Assembly (NCBI RefSeq): GCF_963675165.1
Contig: NC_087386.1
Span: 1,414,931 to 1,478,930, forward strand
Length of the DNA: 64,000 nucleotides
Direction: 5' to 3'
From: Halichondria panicea
Lineage: Eukaryota; Porifera; Demospongiae; Suberitida; Halichondriidae
Positions 9,699 through 19,744 of this stretch are shown in pieces. How positions within the stretch are numbered: position 1 is the stretch's first letter; each line of letters starts with the position of its first letter. Below the pieces are notes generated by a model that was not told the DNA's origin, ran no database searches, and was given only the letters and a program-made list of their open reading frames with translations. A program made the translations under genes and the position numbers.

Positions 9699-11300
9699 AT
9701 GGACTCCACTAACAGCAGCTCAAGGGACCATACAAAGCCAGTGATGAGAAAGAAGTGCAAGTATCAAGTGAGGTGGTTCTATTCAAAAGGAGCATTTCTT
9801 GTTCTATTGTGGACTACACTTGTCAGTGCAACTTTTTGGTCGTATACAACAAATTTGGGACAAAAATTCCTTAAGAAATCATATGGGGAACACTGGTATA
9901 TAGTGCTTATACCACTGTCAAGCTTAACTTTCATTGTCATTCCACTGCTAGGATGGTTAGCAGATGCTAAACTCGGAAACTACAGAGTCTTTAAATTCAA
10001 CTGCTTCTCTTTACTAATTGCCACAATCATTTGCGGCATTCATATTCTCTACGGTCTCACACTAAAGTCAATTGCATTGCAGTACACAAGTGCTGTCGTT
10101 TTAGTACTAGTAGATGCAGTAGGTACAGCAGGTGCAGTAGTTTCCATAACGACAGCCTTACAGCTGGGTCTAGATCAAATGCCAGATGCTTCTTCTACTA
10201 ACATGTCAAGTTTCATTAGTTGGTTTGCATTTTCAATCTTTTTTGGGTTCTGGATTGCTGACTGGCTATTAAGCACACTCTTGTATTGCGTACCATTGTC
10301 GGAAAGCACCAAAGTGCAAATGTTTAGCTTGTTTCCAGTGACGTGTACGATAATTATCTGCTCTTCAATGTTTTTGTTAGCTCCAAAATGGCTAACTATT
10401 GAACCAAAGTCACCTAAAACCCTCAAAATCATCTACCAAGTTTTCAAGTTTGCAGCCAAGCACAAGGCTCCTATTTATCGCAGTGCTCTCACATACTGGG
10501 AGGAAGATGTACCCTCTAGACTAGACCTGGGGAAGACAAAATATAGTGGACCATTTTCTACAGAGCAAGTTGAAGATGTGAAAACCTTCCTAAGAATACT
10601 TATGATGTCTTTCCCAATATTCGTCATTTTAACAGCGGGTGGAAATATACTAGTCAGTTTCGTGGCTATTGATCAAGTGGTAATATTTAACACAACGAAA
10701 TATCATCTCAACCCTAACATCACCGAATGTATATCAAGCATCGTATACAATTTTAGTTTCAACCCTTGGTGGAGTGGTATCGTTACAACAGTCGTTTATG
10801 AGTTTGCTATGTATCCACTCATAAGAAACAAAGTACCCAGCTCTATCCGGCGAATTGGAAGTGCGGCTCTACTTATCCTGCTACTGAATGCGCTCAATTT
10901 GGCTATGCAATTCTGTCCATATGTGTGGGCGTCAGTATTTTTTACAGGAATTCTCACTGGCTTTGGACTTGTACTCCTAATAAACGGGATACTGGAATTT
11001 GTGTGTGCCCAGTCACCATACAACATGCGAGGACTTCTGACTGCCTACATAATATTTCTAGCACTTCTCTCAGTATCTTTCAACTTTCTTATGAAATGTG
11101 TCCATTTTTTGATTTATAAACATTCAAAATATTATGTGGTCCCTTCAATATCAACTGCACTGAGTGTGATTGGATTGGTCCTGTACTGCCTCCTGGCTCG
11201 CTGGTATAAGAGGAGAGTTAGAGACGAGGACTACAATGCACACAGAGTGGTGGAGGAGGTCTATGATCGATACCTCTCTCATGCACAGTACAGACAATAA
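9699..11300 (+). CDS. POT/PTR (SLC15)-like membrane transporter, intact, 533 aa
   Basis: A full-length member that can serve as the family reference. Approximate layout: cytoplasmic N-terminus 1-30; helix 1 at 31-50; helix 2 at 66-88 followed by GWLADAKLGNYRVF (85-98); helices 3-6 at 100-121, 131-153, 171-197 and 207-228; cytoplasmic loop 229-299; helices 7-12 at 297-318, 349-372, 386-406, 410-436, 446-470 and 480-501; tail 502-533. N-glycosylation sequons NIT (340) and NFS (351) lie in the loop between helices 7 and 8. Helix 10 has E433 and the QSPYNMRG motif typical of POT proteins. No ExxER motif is present in helix 1 (RWFYSKGAF instead), so proton coupling of the usual kind is doubtful. 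Nearly identical to 37203-38804. Confidence 0.85.
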   Translation: MDSTNSSSRDHTKPVMRKKCKYQVRWFYSKGAFLVLLWTTLVSATFWSYTTNLGQKFLKKSYGEHWYIVLIPLSSLTFIVIPLLGWLADAKLGNYRVFKFNCFSLLIATIICGIHILYGLTLKSIALQYTSAVVLVLVDAVGTAGAVVSITTALQLGLDQMPDASSTNMSSFISWFAFSIFFGFWIADWLLSTLLYCVPLSESTKVQMFSLFPVTCTIIICSSMFLLAPKWLTIEPKSPKTLKIIYQVFKFAAKHKAPIYRSALTYWEEDVPSRLDLGKTKYSGPFSTEQVEDVKTFLRILMMSFPIFVILTAGGNILVSFVAIDQVVIFNTTKYHLNPNITECISSIVYNFSFNPWWSGIVTTVVYEFAMYPLIRNKVPSSIRRIGSAALLILLLNALNLAMQFCPYVWASVFFTGILTGFGLVLLINGILEFVCAQSPYNMRGLLTAYIIFLALLSVSFNFLMKCVHFLIYKHSKYYVVPSISTALSVIGLVLYCLLARWYKRRVRDEDYNAHRVVEEVYDRYLSHAQYRQ

Positions 11301-11641
11301 TACAATTGTGTATAATTTATACACTTAGATTGAAAGTCAACTATAGCTGATTAGGTCCATAACATACAAACTTAACACACTTAGCTATTGCATGTTCTGT
11401 CTGTTTCACCACAAACTTATAAACATTCAGTTTCAATGAATAATTACGTCTCACATTTGAAATAACATTAAGTACTAGATCTGTATACACAACTAATTTT
11501 CAATGTTTATCATCTTCATTGTTGGAACTGAAATCTGTTTGTTTGTCAGCAGTATATTATTATAATCTAGACATTACAGTCACATTGAAAACAATTCCAA
11601 AAGTAAATAGAACAGTTCACTTGAGCATCAGCCTTTAAATA
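11301..11641. other. Intergenic spacer with conserved 3' and 5' flanks
   Basis: A short spacer built from a 3'-flank block (GAAAGTCAACTATAGCTGAT ... AAACATTCAGTTTCAATGA) and the upstream block at 11501-11556. No gene. Confidence 0.6.
11501..11556 (+). promoter_or_regulatory. Conserved upstream block of family genes
   Basis: AATGTTTATCATCTTCATTG, then TTGGAACTGAAATCTGTTTG and TTTGTCAGCAGTA, ending about 86 bp before the ATG at 11642. It is followed by the second conserved piece AAAAGTAAATAGAACAGTTC. Confidence 0.4.
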
Positions 11642-13248
11642 ATGGACTCCACTAACAGCTGCAGCTCAAGGGATCATACAAAGCCAGTGATGAGAAAGAG
11701 GTGCAAGTATCAAGTGAGGTGGTTCTATTCAAAAGGAGCATTTCTTGTTCTACTGTGGAGCTCACTTTTCAATGCGGCTGTGTGGTCTTATGTGACGATT
11801 TTGGGAGAAAGAATCTTATCAGAAGGCATAGATTTAGACAGGAATACTTTTTCTCGAGTGTTCATTGCACTACCATTTCTAGTTTATGTTACCATCCCAC
11901 TTGTAGGATGTAGGAAACTACAGAGTCTTTAAATTTAGCTGCTTCTTTTTAGTAGTCGCATCGATAACCATTTGCATCACTATTCTCTGTGATACAAAGA
12001 TAAACTTCAGTGCACTGCAGTACACACATAAAGTCATAGTAGTGCTAGCATATGCAGTGGGTATAGCAAGTACAGCAGTTTGTGTAATAACAGCCTTGCA
12101 GCTTGGTTTAGATCAAATGCCAGATGCTTCATCCACCAACATTTCAAGTTTCATCAGTTGGTTTATGTTTTCAATCAATTTGGGGTTCTGGATTCCTGAG
12201 TTGCTATCAAATACTCTCTTTCATTGCATAAACTCTTCGACAATCAATGGCATACAGAAAGTGCAACTGTTTAGCTTATTTCCAGTATTGTGTTTGGTAA
12301 TTATTTGTTCTTCAATGTTTTTGTTAGCTCCAAAATGGCTAATTAATGAACCAAAGTCGCCTAAAGCCCTCAAAATCATCTACCAAGTTCTCAAGTTTGC
12401 AGTCAAGCACAAGGCTCCTATTTATCGCAGTGCTCTCACATACTGGGAGGAAGACGTACCCTCTAAGCTGGACCTGGGGAAGACAAAATACGGTGGACCA
12501 TTCACTACAGAGCAAGTTGAAGATGTGAAAACTTTTGTACAAATAATTGTGATGTCTTTCCCAATATTCCTCACCTTAACTGCGTGTTGGAATATTTTAC
12601 TTGTACTAGGTTTTACAGTGTATAGCTATGTAGGAGTGTTAAACGAGGAAATGCTGTAGTATCTTACTGTCTCCAACACTACTGACAATTGTACATCGAG
12701 CATCATATACACTTTTAGTTTCAGCCATTAGTGGAGTGGTATTGTTACAACAGTTGTCTACGAATTTGCATTGTATCCATTCATAAGAAACATAGTACCC
12801 AGCTCTATGCGACGAATTGGAGGCGCAACTTTATTTATCTTATTACTGAATATGCTAAAGTTGGCTCTTCAATTCTCTCCATATGCACAGGCATCAGTAC
12901 TTTACATGGGGGCTCTTAGCGGCTTCTTATCTGTATACTCCTATAAACGGAATACTAGAATTTGTGTGTGCCCAGTCACCATACAACATGCGAGGACTTC
13001 TGACTGGCTACGTGATGTTTCTATTGTTTCTCTCACTATCTCTGAACTACTTTGTTGAAATGCTACCAAATGAAATATATTTGCCAATATATACTCTCTC
13101 TTCAATATATACTGCACTGAGTGTGATTGGATTGGTCCTGTACTGCCTCCTGGCTCGCTGGTACAAGAGGATAGTTAGAGACGAGGACTACAATGCACAC
13201 AGAGTGGTGGAGGAGGTCTATGATCGATACCTCTCTCATGTGCAGTAG
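11642..13248 (+). pseudogene. POT-like transporter pseudogene lacking the helix-2 signature
   Basis: It starts MDSTNSCSSRDHTKPVMRKRC, but a 17-bp deletion at about 11910 (GGATGTAGGAAAC against GGATGGTTAGCAG...GGAAAC) removes most of the LADAKLG codons and shifts the frame. Further lesions: TGG to TAG at 12657 (after GVLNEEML), TGG to TAG near 12730 (CCATTAGTGG) and an indel near 12935. The first two and the last are also in the unit-2 copy at 39146-40752, but the 12730 stop is not. It ends normally in YLSHVQ (13248). Confidence 0.9.
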
Positions 13249-13949
13249 AGGCAAGAATAACTGTGTATATTTTGATTGATAGTCTATGCCCATAACACCA
13301 CTTAACACACTATAATAATGTTTAGTTTCAATGTGTGTGCTATTTTGTTGTTATTATTTAATACTCGAGCAATTGTCATGACACAATGGGGATGTATCAT
13401 ACAGCAGCTCGATATAGCTCACCCATGCTAGGAAATGTATCTCTGAAGTGACATTTCTGGCTGGTTGAGTTTCAATTATAACCTGCAACCCACAAGTGAC
13501 TATTGTAGCATACCACGATCATTATAGATTGATGGATATCACCATGCATGCAGGAGTGCATGAATATTAAAGTAAATTTCTTTTTACTAATTGCCACAAT
13601 CATTCATGCACTCCTGATATCACGCACGTTAGCCTAGCAATTGCATGGTGGTCGTCCAGCCAATAAGAACACAAACCTCAATTTTCAGTTATCAAGGCCG
13701 GTGATTCTTGACATTCTGGGTAATCAAATCACACAATGACAAGGGTTCAAAGATGTGTCTAATTTTTCTCTCCATGGAATTTTTGGCAATCTCGAGACCA
13801 CTGTCTGCATCACATTTGACTTACTGGATCATTATATGTTATAAAACTGTAATAATATCTTTACCATCGAAACAAAAACAGTACTAACAGCACATTAAAT
13901 AAAAAAAAACTTTCAAATACAATCAGAGCAACAGTTTTAACATAAAGCA
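13249..13949. other. Intergenic spacer with a 73-bp insert
   Basis: Closely similar to the 8885-9698 spacer but shorter, and carrying the small insert at 13543-13615. The upstream block of the ATCATTGAAACAAAAACAG type (here CATCGAAAC) is at about 13860-13949. No gene. Confidence 0.6.
13543..13615. mobile_element. 73-bp hairpin insert carrying a scrap of family coding sequence, 8-bp target repeat
   Basis: Flanked by direct repeats GATATCAC (13535-13542 and 13616-13623). The paralogous spacer near 9155 has a single GATATCAC followed by GCACG, i.e. an empty site. Inside, AGGAGTGCATGAAT (13552-13565) pairs with ATTCATGCACTCCT (13602-13615). Between them, TTTACTAATTGCCACAATCA matches the helix-3 codons of the 9699 gene. 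Present also at 41047-41119. Confidence 0.75.
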
Positions 13950-15545
13950 ATGGACTCCACTAACAGCAGCTCAAAGGATCATACAAAACCAGTGATGAAA
14001 AAGAGATGCAAGTATCAAGTGAGGTGGTTCTATTCAAAAGGAGCAGTTCTTATTCTATTGTGGACTACACTTCTAAGTGCAACTTTTTGGTCATATATAA
14101 CAAATTTGGGACAAAAATTCCTGAAAGAATCATATGGGGAACATTTATATGTAGTGCTTATAGCACTATCAAGTTTAACTCTGTTTGTCATTCCACTGCT
14201 AGGATGGTTAGCAGATGCTAAACTTGGAAACTACAAAGTCTTTAAATTCAACTGCTTCTCTTTACTAATTGACACAATCATTTGCGGCATTCATATTCTC
14301 TACGTTCTCGCACTAAAGTCAATTGCATTGCAGTACACCAGTGCTGTCGTTTTAGTACTAGTAGATGCAGTAGGTACAGCAGGTGCAATAGTTTCCATAA
14401 CGACAGCCTTACAGCTGGGTCTAGATCAAATGCCAGATGCTTCTTCCACTAACATTTCAAGTTTCATCAGTTGGTTTGTATTTTCAATCTTTTTTGGGTT
14501 CTGGATTGCTGACTGGCTATTAAGTACACTCTTGTATTGCATACCATTGTTGGAAAGCACCAAAGTGCAACTGTTCAGCTTGTTTCCAGTGACGTGTACG
14601 GTAATTATCTGCTCTTCAATGTTTTTGTTAGCCAAAATGGCTAACTGTTGAACCAGAGTCGCCTAAAACCCTCAAAACCATCTACCAAGTTATCAAATTT
14701 GCAGCCAATTCAAGCACAAGGCTCCTATTTATCGCAGTGCTCTCACATACTGGGAGGAAGACGTACCCTCTAGACTGGACCTGGGGAAGACAAAATATGG
14801 TGGACCATTTACTATAGAGCAAGTTGAAGATGTGAAAACCTTTCTAAGAATACTTGTGATGTCTCTCCTTTTATTCTTTATTTTAACAGCGGGTGGAAAT
14901 ATACTAGTCAGTTTTGTGGCTATTGATCAAGTGGTAATATTTGACGCAATGAAATATCATCTCAACCCTAACATCACTGAATGTATATCAAGCATTATAT
15001 ACAATTTTAGTTTCAACCCTTGGTGGAGTAGTATTGTTATAACAGTCGTTTATGAGTTTGCGATGTATCCACTCATAAGAAACAAAGTACCCAGCTCTAT
15101 TCGACGAATTGGAAGTGCGGCTCTACTTATCCTGCTACTGAATGCGCTCAATTTGGCTATGCAATTCTGTCCATATGTGTGGGCGTCAGTATTTTTCACA
15201 GGAATTCTCACTGGCTTTGGACTTGTTCTCCTAATAGACGGGATACTAGAATTTGTGTGTGCCCAGTCACCATACAACATGCGAGGACTTCTGACTGCCT
15301 ACATGATATTTCTAGCACTTCTCTCACTATCTCTCAACTTTCTTATGAAATTTGTCCATTTTTTGATCTATAAACATTCGAAATATTACGTGGTCCCTTC
15401 AATATCAACTGCACTGAGTGTGATTGGATTAATACTGTACTGCCTGCTGGCTCGCTGGTACAAGAGGAGAGTTAGAGACGAGGACTACAATGCACACAGA
15501 GTGGTGGAGGAGGTCTATGATCGATACCTCTCTCATGTACAGTAG
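13950..15545 (+). pseudogene. POT-like transporter disrupted by a -2/+5 indel pair
   Basis: Open from ATG (MDSTNSSSKDHTKPVMKKRC) to TGA at 14649. At 14632, GTTAGCCAAAATGG has lost two bases relative to GTTAGCTCCAAAGTGG in the unit-2 copy. Near 14708 the sequence GCAGCCAATTCAAGCAC has five extra bases. The sum is +3, so the frame returns and the rest (including EFVCAQSPYNMRG) is open to TAG at 15543-15545. The stop between the two indels would truncate the protein at 233 residues, within helix 6. The homologue at 41455-43047 is intact, so this inactivation is specific to unit 1. Confidence 0.85.
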
Positions 15546-15861
15546 AGACAAGAATATAACTGTGTATACTTTAGATTGAAAGTCAACTATAGCTGATTAC
15601 GTCCACACTTAGCACACTTAACTATTGCTTTGTCTGTTTCACCACAAACTTATAAACATTCAGTTTCAATGAATAATTACGTCTCACATTTATAACATTA
15701 AGTACTATTATACACTTCAATGTTTATCATCTTCGTTGTTGGGACTGAAATCTGTTTGTTCATCAGCAGTATAGCATGTTATAACCTAGACACTACATTT
15801 CACATTGAAAACAATTCCAAAAGTAAATAGAACAGTTTACTTGAGCATCAGCCTTCAAACA
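15546..15861. other. Intergenic spacer
   Basis: Short spacer with the family 3'-flank block and the upstream block at 15719-15771. No gene. Confidence 0.6.
15719..15771 (+). promoter_or_regulatory. Conserved upstream block of family genes
   Basis: AATGTTTATCATCTTCGTTG, then TTGGGACTGAAATCTGTTTG and TTCATCAGCAGTA, ending about 91 bp before the ATG at 15862. Confidence 0.4.
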
Positions 15862-17457
15862 ATGGACTCCACTAACATCAGCTCAAGGGATCATACAAAG
15901 CCAGTGATGGGAAAGAGATGTAAGTATCAAGTGAGGTGGTTCTATTCAAAAGGAGCAGTTCTTATTCTATTGTGGACTACACTTCTAAGTGCAACTTTTT
16001 GGTCGTATATAACAAATTTGGGACAAAAATTCCTAAAAGAATCATATGGGGAACATTTATATGTAGTGCTTATAGCACTATCAGTTTTAACTCTGTTTGT
16101 CATTCCACTCCTAGGGTGGTTAGCAGATGCTAAGCTTGGAAATTACAGAGTCTTTAAATTAAACTGCTTCTCTTTACTAATTACTACAATTATTGGCGGC
16201 ATCCATATTCTCTATGTTATTGCACTAAATTCAATTGCATTGCAGTACACAAGTGCTGTCGTTTTAGTACTAGTAGATGTACTAGGTGTAGCAAGTGCAG
16301 TAGTTTCCATGACGACAGCCTTACAGCTTGGTTTAGATCAAATGCCATATGCTTCTTCTACTAACATGTCAAGTTTCATTAGTTGGTTTGCATTTTCAAT
16401 CTTTTTTGGGTTCTGGATTGCTGACTGGCTATTAAGTACACTCTTGTATTGCGTACCATTGTCAAAAAGTACCAAAGTGAAACTGTTTAGCTTGTTTCCA
16501 GTGACGTGTACGGTAATTATCTGCTCTTCAATGTTTTTGTTAGCTCCAAAATGGCTAATTATAGAACCAAAGTCGCCTAAAGCCATCAAAACCATTTACC
16601 AAGTTATCAAGTTTGCAGTCAAGCACAAGGCTCCTATTTATCGCAGTGCTCTCACATACTGGGAGGAAGACGTACCCTCTAGACTAGATCTGGGGAAGAC
16701 AAAATACGGTGGACCATTCACTACTGAGCAAGTTGAAGATGTGAAAACCTTTCTAAGAATACTTGTGATGTCTTTCCCAATATTCGTCATTTTAGCAGCG
16801 GGTGGGAATATCCTGATCAGTTCTTTCACGGTTGTTGATCAAGGAGTAATATTTGACGCAATGAAATATCATCTTAACCCTAACATCACCAAATGTATAT
16901 CAAACATCGTATACAATTTTAGTTTCAACCCTTGGTGGAGTAGTATTGTTATAACAGTCGTTTATGAGTTTGCGATGTATCCACTCATAAGAAACAAAGT
17001 ACCCAGCTCTATTCGACGAATTGGAAGTGCGGCTCTACTTATCCTGCTACTGAATGCGCTCAATTTGGCTATGCAATTCTGTCCATATGTGTGGGCATCA
17101 GTATTTTTCACGGGAATTCTTGCTGGCTTTGAACTTGTACTCCTAATAAACGGGATACTAGAATTTGTGTGTGCCCAGTCACCATACAACATGCGAGGAC
17201 TTTTGACTGGCTACATGATGTTTCTAATACTTCTCTCACTATCTCTCAATTTCCTTATGAAATTTGTCCATTTTTTGATCTCGAAATATTACGTGATCCC
17301 TTCAATATCAACTGCACTGAGTGTGATTGGATTGGTCCTGTACTGCCTCCTGGCTCGCTGGTACAAGAGGAGAGTTAGAGACGAGGACTACAATGCACAC
17401 AGAGTGGTGGAGGAGGTCTATGATCGATACCTCTCTCATGTACAGTATAGACAATAA
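15862..17457 (+). CDS. POT/PTR (SLC15)-like membrane transporter, intact, 531 aa
   Basis: The start is the canonical MDSTNISSRDHTKPVMGKRC at 15862; the open frame continues 19 codons upstream but without an ATG. GWLADAKLGNYRVF is at residues 85-98. The helix 4-5 motif reads LGLDQMPYASSTN (Asp to Tyr change). The helix 6-7 loop and EFVCAQSPYNMRG are intact, and the segment before helix 12 is four residues shorter than in the 9699 gene (LISKYYV). The first half is very close to the 13950 gene, suggesting a local tandem duplication. Unit 2 has no counterpart: there, the 3' flank of this gene directly follows the 41455 gene. Confidence 0.83.
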   Translation: MDSTNISSRDHTKPVMGKRCKYQVRWFYSKGAVLILLWTTLLSATFWSYITNLGQKFLKESYGEHLYVVLIALSVLTLFVIPLLGWLADAKLGNYRVFKLNCFSLLITTIIGGIHILYVIALNSIALQYTSAVVLVLVDVLGVASAVVSMTTALQLGLDQMPYASSTNMSSFISWFAFSIFFGFWIADWLLSTLLYCVPLSKSTKVKLFSLFPVTCTVIICSSMFLLAPKWLIIEPKSPKAIKTIYQVIKFAVKHKAPIYRSALTYWEEDVPSRLDLGKTKYGGPFTTEQVEDVKTFLRILVMSFPIFVILAAGGNILISSFTVVDQGVIFDAMKYHLNPNITKCISNIVYNFSFNPWWSSIVITVVYEFAMYPLIRNKVPSSIRRIGSAALLILLLNALNLAMQFCPYVWASVFFTGILAGFELVLLINGILEFVCAQSPYNMRGLLTGYMMFLILLSLSLNFLMKFVHFLISKYYVIPSISTALSVIGLVLYCLLARWYKRRVRDEDYNAHRVVEEVYDRYLSHVQYRQ

Positions 17458-17783
17458 TACAATTGTGTATATACACTTAGATTGAAAGTCAACTATAGCT
17501 GATTAGGTCCATAACATACAAACTTAACACACTTAGCTATTGCATGCTCTGTTTGCTTCACCACAAACTTATAAACATTCAGTTTCAATGAATAATTACG
17601 TCTCACATTTGAAATAACATTAAGTACTATATCTGTATATACACAACTAATTTTCAACTTCATTGTTGGGACTGAAATCTGTTTGTTCGTCAGCAGTATA
17701 TTATAATCTAGACATTACAGTTCATATTGAAAACAATTTCAAAAGTAAATAGAGCAGTTCACTTGAGCATCAGCCTTCAAACA
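17458..17783. other. Intergenic spacer
   Basis: Family 3'-flank block followed by a slightly shortened upstream block (17655-17700, TTGTTGGGACTGAAATCTG then TTCGTCAGCAGTA). The equivalent spacer in unit 2 is 43048-43374. No gene. Confidence 0.6.
17655..17700 (+). promoter_or_regulatory. Conserved upstream block of family genes
   Basis: TTCAACTTCATTGTTGGGAC, then TGAAATCTGTTTGTTCGTCA and GCAGTA, ending 84 bp before the ATG at 17784. Confidence 0.35.
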
Positions 17784-19374
17784 ATGGACTCCACTAACAT
17801 CAGCTCAAGGGATCATACAAAGCCAGTGATGGGAAAGAGGTGCAAGTATCAAGTGAGGTGGTTCTATTCAAAAGGAGCATTTCTTGTTCTACTGTGGAGT
17901 TCACTTTTCAATGCGGCTGTGTGGTCTTACGTGACGATTTTGGGAGAAAGAATCTTATCAGAAGGCATAGATTTAGACAGGAATACTTTTTCTCGAGTAT
18001 TCATTGTACTACCATTTCTAGTTTATGTTACCATCCCACTTGTAGGATGTAGGAAACTACAGAGTCTTTAAATTTAGCTGCTTCTTTTTAGTAGTCGCAT
18101 CGATAACCATTTGCATCACTATTCTCTGTGATACAAAGATAAACTTCAGTGCACTGCAGTACACACGTAAAGTCATAGTATAGAGCTAGCATATGCAGTG
18201 GGTATAGCAAGTACAGCAGTTTGTGTAATAACAGCCTTGCAGCTTGGTTTAGATCAAATGCCAGATGCTTCATCCACCAACATTTCAAGTTTCATCAGTT
18301 GGTTTATGTTTTCAATCAATTTGGGGTTCTGGATTCCTGAGTTGCTATCAAATACTCTCTTTCATTGCATAAGCTGTTTGACAATCAATGGTATACAGAA
18401 AGTGCAACTGTTTAGCTTATTTCCAGTATTGTGTTTGGTAATTATTTGTTCCACGATGTTTTTGTTAGCTCCAAAATGGCTAATTATAGAACCAAAGTCG
18501 CCTAAAGCCATCAAAACCATCTATCAAGTTCTCAAGTTGCAGCCAAGCACAAGGCTCCTATTTATCGCAGTGCTCTCACATACTGGGAGAAAGACGTACC
18601 CTCTAGACTAGACCTGGGGAAGACAAAGTATGGTGGACCATTTTCTATAGAACAAGTTGAAAATGTCAAAACGTTCATAAGAATACTTGTGATGTCTTTC
18701 CCAATATTTATCATTTTAATAGCATTTGGGCAATTTTACATGGATTGAGGATTCCAATATCGATGTTTGACAGTGTCCAGAATCTTAACCTCAACATTAC
18801 TAACTGTACATCAAGCATGGTATACACTTTTAGTTTGAGCCATTGGTGGAGTGGTATTGTTACAACAGTTGTCTACGAATTTGCATTGTATCCATTCATA
18901 AGAAACAAAGTACCCAGCTCTATCCGACGAATTGGTGGTGCAGCTTTATTTATCCTGTTACTGAATATTGTAAACTTGGCCATGCAATTTAGTCGATACA
19001 CATGGATATCAGTACTTTATATGGGAACTCTCGATGGTTTCATAATGGTACTCTTGCTAAACGGAATATTTGAGTTTCTGTGCGCCCAGTCACCTTACAA
19101 CATGCGAGGACTTCTGACTGGCTACATGATACTACTATTTGTTTTTGCAATATCTCTGAATGACCTAATGAAGGATATTGGAACAGGAGTTAAATTGTAT
19201 ACATCAACTGCACTGAGTATGATTGGATTGGTCCTGTACTGCCTCCTGGCTCGCTGGTACAAGAGGAGAGTTAGAGATGAGGACTACAATGCACACAGAG
19301 TGGTGGAGGAGGTCTATGATCGATACCTCTCTCATGTACAGTATAGAAACAAGAATAACTGTGTATCTCCGTAG
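17784..19374 (+). pseudogene. Chimeric POT-like transporter pseudogene
   Basis: The 5' part carries the 17-bp deletion (GGATGTAGGAAAC, about 18050) of the 11642 pseudogene. The middle, to about 18540, shares CCACGATG/CTACGATG and GCCATCAAAACCATCTATC with the 43375 gene. From about 18600 (AAGTATGGTGGACCATTTTC) it follows the 49789 gene to its distinctive end YLSHVQYRNKNNCVSP (TAG 19372-19374). Added lesions: 2 extra bases at about 18180 (ATAGTATAGAGC), one base lost at about 18537 (CAAGTTGCAGCC), and a rearranged stretch near 18745. It looks like the product of unequal crossing-over that removed the genes equivalent to 46850 and part of 49789. Confidence 0.85.
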
Positions 19375-19580
19375 TGAAAGTCAACTGATTACGTCCATGT
19401 ATAACAATTACACACTTAACACATAATTATCTGTTTCATCACACATTTATTATAATTATGTGAGGGATATTTTCTTGTTTTTATTAATTTTAAAGACCTG
19501 ATTGTGTGATAGACTGTCCAATAATTAATTGTTAGCTGAAAAATTACAGCACTTGCTTCAGATCGAAATCACAGAAAAAC
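19375..19580. other. 3' flank of the 17784/49789-type gene
   Basis: AT-rich flank nearly identical to 51373-51562 in unit 2. It ends in ATCACAGAAAAAC, where the next element has inserted. No gene. Confidence 0.6.
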
Positions 19581-19701
19581 CAGAGGAGGTACGACATCCG
19601 CGTGTCAAAGGAAACGTTTTGGACACACATTCCTTAGGTCAAAGTTCGGAATGTGTATGTTAAAGACATGTGGATGACACGCGGATGTCGTACCTCCTCT
19701 G
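19581..19701. mobile_element. 121-bp foldback MITE with 9-bp target duplication
   Basis: Perfect 27-bp inverted ends, CAGAGGAGGTACGACATCCG... and its complement ...CGGATGTCGTACCTCCTCTG, enclose a ~67-bp loop with an inner repeat (ACACATTCC / GGAATGTGT). It is flanked by CAGAAAAAC at 19572-19580 and 19702-19710. Unit 2 has a single CAGAAAAAC at the equivalent site near 51556, so this is an insertion in unit 1. A 9-bp duplication with fully symmetric ends suggests a Mutator-like (MULE) MITE; no transposase. Confidence 0.9.
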
Positions 19702-19744
19702 CAGAAAAACAACTGTATAGTAAACATGACATCATGGGGGGTGC

